DNA of 12,704 nt, taken from positions 1-12,704 of the forward strand of contig DLXG01000159.1 of assembly GCA_003448875.1 (NCBI GenBank), written 5' to 3'. Position numbers and translations under genes: made by a program. Positions 6,462 to 12,704 of this stretch are shown here, piece after piece. The notes beneath the pieces are model-generated. The model had not been told where the DNA came from, did not search any database, and was given only the letters and a program-made list of their open reading frames with translations. This DNA comes from Anaerolineaceae bacterium (GTDB lineage Bacteria > Chloroflexota > Anaerolineae > Anaerolineales > Anaerolineaceae). Position 1 is the first letter of the stretch. Each line of letters begins with the position of its first letter.

Positions 6462-7127
6462 ATGGAAAATAAATCATCCTCAGCACTTCCTCCTTCTGCT
6501 GATTCCCACAAAACCCCCACCCACCAGTTGTTACTGCTCCCGCTTGGTTGTCTGATTCGTTCCCCTCTCCTGTTCATTGGAATTATTCTGGTCGGTTATC
6601 TGTTATGGGGTTTTAGCACGGGCGAAATCACACTGTTATGGACAACCGTGCCTGAATTTGACACATGGAAAATTGACTCCGCTTTCACCTCTGTTGAGGA
6701 TACCAACGGTGAAACCTGGAAAATTCGTTACGAATCGAAAAATAATACCGTGTTTGAAGGTTTAGTCCGTCACACTTCACCAATCAATGAACGGGCTTTT
6801 CCTTTGCTTTCTCACGATATTCTTGTAACTACTGGAGATTTTGCTGATCCGGCCAAAGTACGCACGTCGGTTTCAAACCACCGCTTTTACTGGTATTCAG
6901 ACCAATCCAATCGGCCCAAAGGCACAATCAATTTGCTACACACGGTCCCTTCAACGGAGGAAATTTACACCCAGTTGACTCAAATCCGTAAAGGTGACAC
7001 GGTACGTATTCAGGGGATTGAAATTCTGGAAATTTCTCGTTATGACCAGCAGGGTGATTTTCGAGGCAGTTGGGCTGATGCTGGCTGTAACACCCTGCTG
7101 GTCACCTCGGTTGAAATATTACCGTGA
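6462..7127 (+). CDS. Single-pass membrane protein of unknown function
   Basis: The frame is open from 6303, but I choose ATG 6462 (MENKSSSALP) because the upstream part is the glmS ribozyme on the other strand and because TGCTATAAT ends 9 nt before it. The product is 221 residues: a polar, Ser/Pro-rich N-terminus, one hydrophobic segment at about 34-51 (SPLLFIGIILVGYLLWGF), and a soluble remainder. The C-terminal region (about 157-221: NLLHTVPSTEEI, IRKGDTVRIQGIEI, then GSWADAGCNTLLVTSVEIL) resembles an uncharacterised bacterial family with a KGDxVxLxGxLV-like strand pattern and a late Gly-Cys before a WVTxVE-like end. This likeness is from memory. No catalytic motif is recognised. It has no Shine-Dalgarno sequence and its stop lies 10 bp from the stop of the convergent oxidoreductase gene. 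Confidence 0.8.
   Translation: MENKSSSALPPSADSHKTPTHQLLLLPLGCLIRSPLLFIGIILVGYLLWGFSTGEITLLWTTVPEFDTWKIDSAFTSVEDTNGETWKIRYESKNNTVFEGLVRHTSPINERAFPLLSHDILVTTGDFADPAKVRTSVSNHRFYWYSDQSNRPKGTINLLHTVPSTEEIYTQLTQIRKGDTVRIQGIEILEISRYDQQGDFRGSWADAGCNTLLVTSVEILP
7043..7104. repeat. Perfect 14-bp inverted repeat inside the 3' end of the membrane protein gene
   Basis: TGACCAGCAGGGTG (7043-7056) is the exact reverse complement of 7091-7104, with 34 nt between. It lies in coding sequence, 34 bp from the end of the convergent oxidoreductase gene. No T-run follows on either strand. It may act as a terminator-like or mRNA 3'-end structure for one or both convergent genes. Confidence 0.6.
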
Positions 7128-7137
7128 TGGCAACAAA

Positions 7138-9306
7138 TCATTCCCGAATGTGCTTTTGAACCAGAGCAACCACATCCGGAAAATCAATTCCTAGCCGCCG
7201 AATCGTTTCCAGCGTTGGAATACCGTTTTTGGTCCATCCTCGCCGCTGATACACCGCATCCACCAGCTGGTCATAGCGTTTCTCGCGGTATTTTCTCAAT
7301 TCTGCAATTTTTTGTTCAGTGCTCATTCCGCTGGGGTCTATACCGACTTCGTTCTTGAGTATGTCATCGTAATAGTCACGGCGGTCCTCATATTCTGCGG
7401 GAGTTACCGGCCCCATAGCGCGGTATGGCGGATAATCATGCTCCCTTGTGCCAAACCCCATCCGCAAATTGAATATGCGTTGAAAGTTGTATACCTTTTC
7501 AGATTGTTCGATAATCCCGTCAATGTCTATCTTTTCACCCGTAACCCCTTCGTAAAGCCAGCAGTAATTTTCTACATGCTCGGGTACTTTTGCGGGTTCT
7601 TTGGCGGTTTTATTGCTTTCGGGAATAATATCGTTCCACGGCAGTTTACACAATCCGTGCAGGCTGAACCACGTCCGCCAGATTGGGAAGTAATGGAGTG
7701 CTTCGGCTTTGGCTTCAAAAGTGGGCAGTTGTTTATGCACCATGTCCATAAAAATCAGCCATGCCTCATCATGCTGAGGGCCCTTGGTAGCCAGCGCATA
7801 CCCACCCTGCTGGGCAAGCGATTCTTTGGACAGATACTCCGAAATCTCCAACCCTTTGATCTCCATCCCGATATCGTTTAGCACTGAGGGGTCTGCTCCG
7901 TACTTTTCCAAAAACATTCGTTTCATCGCCCGAACGCCTTGCCCAACAACCACCCCAAAACCTTCTCCACGTGCCATTTGATGAATTAATTCCATAACGG
8001 CCTCAAAATTCCCCCAGGTGAGTTCTAAGCCGCCGGTCCTTTCCTTGTTCAAAATGCCGAGCTCATAACACTCCATCGCAAACGCCAGAGAATTTCCTAG
8101 CGAGATCGAGTCAATCCCGTAGGTGTCGGCATAAAAATTCATTTCCAATACCTGCGCCGGATCAAAGATGCACAGGTTCGAAGCCAGCGCTCCCAGCGTT
8201 TCGTACTCCGGCCCATCTACAAAGACCTCTTCGCCTTTATATGGACCGGTTTGTAATGTGTAATGTGAAACCCCATGAGCGCAGGACATCGTGCAGCCGT
8301 ACCAGCAGCCATCCGGCCCACGCATGTCAAATTTCTGCTTCCAGACATCTCCCGCAACGCGGTGAGCTTCATCATGGTGCCCAAAGCGGAAGTTCTTGAC
8401 CGGCAGCAAATAAAACTTATTCATGATCTCAACCAGATACGGCGTTCCCGTCCCGCGCATATCGTTCTGGGAAGCATCAAACAGACTGATTTCACGGTTG
8501 ATGCGCTGCCCGGCTTTACGGATGAGTTCCATGTTGGCAACGCCATTACTATCCCCGCTGATCTGGCTGTAACGGACAACAATCGCTTTGATCTTTTTAT
8601 CGCGCAGCACGCGTCCACAACCGCCCCGAGCGGCCTGCTTAATCCGCACTTCATCCCGGCGCGGATCGTAATAACTGATGTTCAAACCACAAATGGCGTT
8701 GTAATTGGCTGCCTGTCCGGCGGAAATGACCGAAATCCCCCTCAAACCGCGCGGGTCGTCTGCATACATTTCGGTCAACATTCGGTTGATCAGGTGAGTA
8801 TCCACCGGCTCAAGCGGAGCTTCCTCAATACGAACAACGCCCTCATCCCCATCAATATAGATGATGACGTCATTTTGAGCCTTTCCTTGAATTTCAAGCG
8901 CGTCCCAACCGGCAAACTTTAGGTAAGGGCCAAAGTAACCACCGCTGTTACTATCTATTACCGTGTTTGTCAGAGGCGAAATGGTTACCACAGTGCATTT
9001 ACCGCTGCCCGGATAAGCGGTAATCCCGCCAATCGGCCCACCCGCAATCACCAACTCATTCTCGGGATCATTCCAACGGGTATCATCCCGGATTGCATTC
9101 CACAAAAGCCATAAGCAAAACCCTCTGCCGCCGGTAAAGGTACGTTTCATCTTTTCATCAACCGGCTTGCTTTCAATTTTATTCTCGCTGATATTGACAT
9201 AAAGGGTTCGATTTGCGTATCCTCTTACTACTGGACGTAGCTCATAGCGAAATTCTGCCAGCAATTTGTGCGCACTCCGCAATTGTTCCACGTCAGTCTT
9301 GAACAT
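7138..9306 (-). CDS. Aldehyde:ferredoxin oxidoreductase family protein (tungsten/molybdenum cofactor)
   Basis: Start taken at ATG 9306 (MFKTDVEQLR) because AAAAGGAG lies 6 nt before it; a frame start 14 codons further out lacks this. The 722-residue product shows the family's N-terminal domain: GGRGF (59-63), AGGPIGG, PGSGK (99-103), SNSGGYFGPYLKFAGWDALE (119-138), ARGGCGRVLRDKKIKA (226-241). Probable [4Fe-4S] ligands are C334, C338, C342 (CWYGCTMSC) and C553 (LHGLCKLPW). Family members bind a tungstopterin or molybdopterin and oxidise aldehydes to acids with ferredoxin as acceptor, or do related low-potential chemistry such as in BamB of benzoyl-CoA reductase. The substrate here is unknown. 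The protein is over 100 residues longer than the classic archaeal enzyme of about 605, and the first cysteine pair is Cx3C rather than CxxC. No cofactor or ferredoxin gene is adjacent. Confidence 0.92.
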   Translation of the reverse strand: MFKTDVEQLRSAHKLLAEFRYELRPVVRGYANRTLYVNISENKIESKPVDEKMKRTFTGGRGFCLWLLWNAIRDDTRWNDPENELVIAGGPIGGITAYPGSGKCTVVTISPLTNTVIDSNSGGYFGPYLKFAGWDALEIQGKAQNDVIIYIDGDEGVVRIEEAPLEPVDTHLINRMLTEMYADDPRGLRGISVISAGQAANYNAICGLNISYYDPRRDEVRIKQAARGGCGRVLRDKKIKAIVVRYSQISGDSNGVANMELIRKAGQRINREISLFDASQNDMRGTGTPYLVEIMNKFYLLPVKNFRFGHHDEAHRVAGDVWKQKFDMRGPDGCWYGCTMSCAHGVSHYTLQTGPYKGEEVFVDGPEYETLGALASNLCIFDPAQVLEMNFYADTYGIDSISLGNSLAFAMECYELGILNKERTGGLELTWGNFEAVMELIHQMARGEGFGVVVGQGVRAMKRMFLEKYGADPSVLNDIGMEIKGLEISEYLSKESLAQQGGYALATKGPQHDEAWLIFMDMVHKQLPTFEAKAEALHYFPIWRTWFSLHGLCKLPWNDIIPESNKTAKEPAKVPEHVENYCWLYEGVTGEKIDIDGIIEQSEKVYNFQRIFNLRMGFGTREHDYPPYRAMGPVTPAEYEDRRDYYDDILKNEVGIDPSGMSTEQKIAELRKYREKRYDQLVDAVYQRRGWTKNGIPTLETIRRLGIDFPDVVALVQKHIRE

Positions 9307-9367
9307 TGGCCTCTCCTTTTGAAAATTGTATTGGAAAAACTTAATCAAAAAAATTACCCCTATCTCA

Positions 9368-9373
9368 ATTATA
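9368..9373 (-). promoter_or_regulatory. Candidate -10 element of the oxidoreductase gene
   Basis: The minus strand reads TATAAT 61 bp upstream of the ATG at 9306. No convincing -35 hexamer is seen at normal spacing. This is a sequence-only prediction in the short divergent intergenic region. Confidence 0.35.
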
Positions 9374-9457
9374 GTAAATGCCTGATGACTTTCAGCGTCT
9401 CTCTGTCACTGCTCTGCTTGATAAATGTCATAATCCAATGAAAAAGCAAGGATGCGT

Positions 9458-9463
9458 TATAAT
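9458..9463 (+). promoter_or_regulatory. Candidate -10 element of the AAA ATPase/Hsp70 operon
   Basis: TATAAT lies 31 bp upstream of ATG 9495, with no convincing -35. It would give a leader of roughly 25 nt without a recognisable Shine-Dalgarno sequence. Confidence 0.4.
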
Positions 9464-9494
9464 CACCAAATAAAGTTAGAAATATCCAAAGCCT

Positions 9495-11033
9495 ATGAAT
9501 GTTGAAGACCAACTCGATTTATATCTCAGAGCACGTTTTACCTTACTGGTATTCGTTACCGCAGAGGAAGAACGCCTGCTGACCACAATCCAACGGGTTT
9601 GCGAACAAACCCAACGCCGGCTTTTCAGTTGGGATGCAGCCGATGGATTTCAATTGCTCACAGGTACTGGCACACCGCCCTCCGCCCGCGACCCACTGAC
9701 GGCTTTGGAGCAAATCGAAGCGGCTGACCCGGCCGTACCGGCGCTATTTGTCCTTAAGGACTTTCATGAAATCTGGAACAACCCGCAAATCAAACGCAAA
9801 TTGCGAAATGTCAGCCAGCGCCTGAAATTTTCCAAAAAATCTATCCTGATCACATCACTTTCCACCAAAATCCCAGACGAATTAAAAGACGATGCCGTAC
9901 TGGTGGATTTTCCCCTTCCAACCTTTACCGAACTGCAGGAAGTCCTCGATCGGCTAATTCAGACCCCGGGTGTCAAGGTCAACCTGACCCCCTTGGGGAA
10001 GGAAAAACTGGTTCAGGCGGCCATCGGCCTGACGGCTTCTCAGGCGCAACGGGTATTTGCCAAATCCATCGTCAAGGATGGCATTTTAGATGACCGTGAT
10101 ATTGATCTGGTAACAGAGGAAAAGAAGCAAATCATTCGTGAAAGCGAAGCCCTTGAATTTTTTGCCGTCACCGAAACGCCGGATGATGTTGGCGGACTGG
10201 GTGTTTTAAAGAATTGGCTGCGCCTGCGTGAGCGCGCCTTCTCACAAGAAGCCCGCGCTTACGGCTTGCCTGCCCCGAAAGGGATTGGCTTGATTGGCAT
10301 TCCTGGTACAGGTAAAAGCCTGACTGCCAAAATGATTGGCGGATTATGGCGTTTACCTTTGTTGCGTCTGGATGTTGGCTCTTTATTCGGAAGTCTGGTG
10401 GGCGAATCAGAAGAACGGACACGCCGCGCCCTCAAGCTGGCTGAAACCGTTTCTCCATGTGTGGTATGGATTGACGAAATGGAAAAAGCCCTCGCCCACG
10501 GCGGCCTTGACAGCGGCACGAGTACCCGCGTCTTTGGCACAATCCTGACCTGGATGCAGGAAAAAACCGCCCCCTGTTTTGTCGTAGCCACTGCCAACGA
10601 TATTTCCAGTCTTCCACCGGAATTGCTGCGCCGCGGCCGTTTTGACGAGATCTTCTTTCTTGATCTTCCAACCTTTGAAGAACGCCGCGAAATCTTTACC
10701 GTCCACTTGCGAAAACGCGCCCGCCTTCCAGAAGATTACGACCTCGATCGTTTAGCGGAAGCATCGAGCGGATATGTTGGCTCAGAAATTGAGCAGGCAG
10801 TGATTGACGCCATGTACATCGGTTTCAACGACGGCCAGCGAGAGTTTACTACCGAGGATATTCTTTACGCTCTCAAACGTCAGGTGCCACTTTCGGTTTC
10901 GCAGCGGGAAAATATCACCATGCTACGAAACTGGTTACGAGAAGGTCGCGCTCAATCGGCTTCTTTTCAAAAAACCGAAGAAGCCGAGCACCAGTTTGTT
11001 CCCATCCAGCTCGATATCCGTTCCGCGGAATAG
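9495..11033 (+). CDS. AAA family ATPase, Ycf46-like
   Basis: The product is 512 residues. The C-terminal half is a complete AAA+ module: DVGGLGVLKNWL (231-242), Walker A GIPGTGKS (268-275), Walker B VVWIDE (323-328), sensor-1 ATAND with N368, and the second region of homology LLRRGRFDE (377-385) with probable Arg fingers R379 and R382. The small domain contains ASSGYVGSEIEQAV (423-436). The N-terminal half (about 1-200: LLVFVTAEEERLL, FSWDAADGF, LFVLKDFHEIW) lacks a Walker A and looks like a degenerate NTPase-like domain. This arrangement and length fit the Ycf46 family of cyanobacteria, plastids and many bacteria, whose role is poorly known. It probably remodels a protein partner using ATP, in the cytoplasm. 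It is the first gene of a run with the Hsp70 gene (21-nt gap). No Shine-Dalgarno sequence is seen. Confidence 0.88.
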   Translation: MNVEDQLDLYLRARFTLLVFVTAEEERLLTTIQRVCEQTQRRLFSWDAADGFQLLTGTGTPPSARDPLTALEQIEAADPAVPALFVLKDFHEIWNNPQIKRKLRNVSQRLKFSKKSILITSLSTKIPDELKDDAVLVDFPLPTFTELQEVLDRLIQTPGVKVNLTPLGKEKLVQAAIGLTASQAQRVFAKSIVKDGILDDRDIDLVTEEKKQIIRESEALEFFAVTETPDDVGGLGVLKNWLRLRERAFSQEARAYGLPAPKGIGLIGIPGTGKSLTAKMIGGLWRLPLLRLDVGSLFGSLVGESEERTRRALKLAETVSPCVVWIDEMEKALAHGGLDSGTSTRVFGTILTWMQEKTAPCFVVATANDISSLPPELLRRGRFDEIFFLDLPTFEERREIFTVHLRKRARLPEDYDLDRLAEASSGYVGSEIEQAVIDAMYIGFNDGQREFTTEDILYALKRQVPLSVSQRENITMLRNWLREGRAQSASFQKTEEAEHQFVPIQLDIRSAE

Positions 11034-11054
11034 TATCATACGGCACTGATCAAG

Positions 11055-12653
11055 ATGGAATTTTCCTGTCTTGGGATTGACTTTGGCACATCCAACACAC
11101 TCATCGCTGGCTGGAATGAATATATCCAAGCAGCAGAGTTGATTGCCCTGCCAGAGTACAGCCGGGCAATCTTTCAAGAGGCAGAGGTTGTTCCAATCAT
11201 TCCATCTCTTATTCATTACTCGCCTGAAGGCCGCATTTGGATCGGTCAGCAAGTGCATCAATTATCACAGGCCGCCTCGCGCCGCACTCTGCGCTGGATG
11301 AAACAATATATCCTCAACCGCAGCCCTATTCAAATCCGGCTAGATGATCTCACCGTTACGCCCATACAAGCGGCGCAAGACTTTCTTTCAACTCTCTTTA
11401 CTTTTCTTCAGGAAGAACAGGCAATTCATCCCAAAAAAGTGGCTTTCAGCGTGCCGGTTGAGGCATTTGAAAATTACACCAACTGGCTGAACACGCTGGC
11501 TGAGAAAGTACATCTGCCCGAAACTTTGCTGATTGACGAACCAGTCGCAGCAGCGATTGGGTACGGCATTCAGGTTAAACCCGGCACGATATTGTTCATA
11601 TTCGACTTTGGTGGCGGCACCATGCACGCTGCGCTGGTTCTTATCGAGAAAGAAGCGCCCGGTAAGAATCAACCGTTTTGTCGCGTATTAGGGAAAGCCG
11701 GGAAAAATATCGGCGGAATGCGGATTGACCAGTGGCTTTATCAGGAATTGCTTAAGCGCTGCAATCTTTCTGAAGATCAACCGGCAGTCCGGCAAACCAG
11801 TAACCAGATCCTTGCAGCCTGCGAAAAACTCAAAGAAAACCTCTCGCAAAGTGAGAAAGCCTCAACCGGAGAGATTGTACTGGCTGGCAACCACTCTATC
11901 CAGCCCACCCTCTGCCGGCAGGAATTTGAAGAAATCCTTGAGCGCAACCACCTCTTTGATGAAATCAGCCTGTTATTCCGCAGTGTAATCAATCAGGCCT
12001 ATGAAAGAGGTTATACACGGGAAGACATCCAATCCGTACTGATGATTGGCGGAAGTGCTCTAATCCCCTCGGTTCAGAAGCACGTGCAAGAGTTTTTTGG
12101 ACCAATCCCTGTTCACATCAACCGCCCGCTGGATGCAGTAGCGCGGGGTACAGCCCTGTATGCGGCTGGCACAGGAATCCTCGACCACATTCGCCATGAT
12201 TACGCCATTCGCTTCTATGACTCAAAAAGTCGTCAATATGCATTTCACAAAATCGTATCCAGCGGCACGCCCTATCCAACTTCTCAACCTGTCTCGCGTC
12301 TGACGGTCAAAGCCACTCATCAGGGTCAACGGAAACTCGGTCTGGCAATTTTTCAAATTCGTAACCAAAAAGAAGACGAATCACTACAAGAACACATCGA
12401 ATTGATATTTGACCCTCAAGGGTCTGCACGTCTAATGGTAATTCCTGCTGGGCAGCTCCACCAGCGCAATTATTTTTTTGTCAATGAACAAAACCCCACC
12501 TTTCTGACAGCCATCCCCCCTGCTGAACCGGATACACCTCGTTTTGAAGTAGCTTTCTATGTGGATTCCCAAAAAAGGTTGACCATCACCGCTCGCGATT
12601 TACAAAGCGGGGTTATCATTATGGAAAATCAACCGGTTATTCGCTTAACGTAA
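11055..12653 (+). CDS. Hsp70 (DnaK-like) family protein without the C-terminal helical lid
   Basis: The product is 532 residues. The ATPase domain shows phosphate-1 GIDFGTSNT (7-15), an RWMKQYI segment (80-86) where DnaK has its catalytic Lys, LIDEPVAAAIGYG (159-171), phosphate-2 DFGGGT (184-189) and the adenosine motif LMIGGSALIPSV (329-340), then PLDAVARGTALYAAG (358-372). Residues about 380-532 resemble the beta substrate-binding domain, ending FEVAFYVDSQKRLTITARD and LQSGV. DnaK continues for another 100 or so residues with a helical lid and disordered tail; this protein stops there. It is probably a specialised chaperone or ATP-switched scaffold, not the housekeeping DnaK, as no dnaJ or grpE gene is adjacent. 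It follows the AAA ATPase gene by 21 nt and lacks a clear Shine-Dalgarno sequence. Confidence 0.92.
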   Translation: MEFSCLGIDFGTSNTLIAGWNEYIQAAELIALPEYSRAIFQEAEVVPIIPSLIHYSPEGRIWIGQQVHQLSQAASRRTLRWMKQYILNRSPIQIRLDDLTVTPIQAAQDFLSTLFTFLQEEQAIHPKKVAFSVPVEAFENYTNWLNTLAEKVHLPETLLIDEPVAAAIGYGIQVKPGTILFIFDFGGGTMHAALVLIEKEAPGKNQPFCRVLGKAGKNIGGMRIDQWLYQELLKRCNLSEDQPAVRQTSNQILAACEKLKENLSQSEKASTGEIVLAGNHSIQPTLCRQEFEEILERNHLFDEISLLFRSVINQAYERGYTREDIQSVLMIGGSALIPSVQKHVQEFFGPIPVHINRPLDAVARGTALYAAGTGILDHIRHDYAIRFYDSKSRQYAFHKIVSSGTPYPTSQPVSRLTVKATHQGQRKLGLAIFQIRNQKEDESLQEHIELIFDPQGSARLMVIPAGQLHQRNYFFVNEQNPTFLTAIPPAEPDTPRFEVAFYVDSQKRLTITARDLQSGVIIMENQPVIRLT

Positions 12654-12665
12654 TCAAAGGTAGAC

Positions 12666-12704
12666 ATGTCCCACATCTCAAAACTCAAGACCGAATGGGT
12701 AGAC
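12666..12704 (+). CDS. Start of a probable DUF1257/Ycf35-like gene (cut by window edge)
   Basis: ATG 12666 lies 12 nt after the Hsp70 stop, with AAAGG ending 6 nt upstream. The 13 visible codons read MSHISKLKTEWVD. Proteins of the DUF1257 (Ycf35) family characteristically begin MSHxxxxKTxxxD, so this is a likely match, but 13 residues are little evidence. The short gap suggests one transcript with the AAA ATPase and Hsp70 genes. Confidence 0.55.
   Translation, partial: MSHISKLKTEWVD

Noticed and set aside
9307..9348. Fourteen-codon N-terminal extension of the aldehyde:ferredoxin oxidoreductase
   Set aside because: The AAAAGGAG ribosome-binding sequence lies inside this stretch and points to ATG 9306.

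Overview
The window reads as chromosomal DNA of a bacterium, most likely an anaerobic or facultative member of Chloroflexota (Anaerolineae-like). This is an inference from gene content and sequence style: multiheme c-type cytochromes, one with a PCP-rich lipoprotein linker; a tungsten-type aldehyde:ferredoxin oxidoreductase homologue; and a Ycf46-type AAA ATPase, an Hsp70 and a DUF1257/Ycf35-like start in a row. No tRNA, rRNA, CRISPR or mobile element was seen.

Layout. (1) 1-3311, minus strand: two multiheme cytochrome c genes. One is a membrane-anchored protein cut by the left edge, with seven CXXCH motifs plus one degenerate CYDSH. The other is a decaheme lipoprotein made of two tandem pentaheme units with EF-hand-like loops. 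A strong terminator separates them, and the decaheme gene has a long leader carrying an orphan Shine-Dalgarno sequence. (2) 3581-4183, plus: a LOG-family nucleotide hydrolase. (3) 4276-6117, minus: glmS, converging on LOG with a hairpin terminator between them. (4) 6118-6461: the glmS leader, which holds what I read as a glmS ribozyme. The conserved core is recognisable, but a 59-nt two-hairpin insertion sits inside it. (5) 6462-7127, plus: a small single-pass membrane protein of unknown function, whose promoter overlaps the divergent glmS promoter. (6) 7138-9306, minus: an aldehyde:ferredoxin oxidoreductase family protein. (7) 9495-12704, plus: an apparent operon of a Ycf46-like AAA ATPase, an Hsp70 without the helical lid, and the first 13 codons of a probable DUF1257/Ycf35 gene.

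How the parts work together. The two cytochromes could form a path from the membrane to the cell surface for electron transfer. GlmS makes glucosamine-6-phosphate, and the ribozyme in its leader would let that product shut off its own mRNA. The AAA/Hsp70/DUF1257 row looks like a conserved but uncharacterised ATP-driven protein-remodelling system.

The strongest observation is the variant glmS ribozyme. Next are the AAA/Hsp70/DUF1257 operon and the cytochrome whose eighth heme site has Ser in place of Cys.
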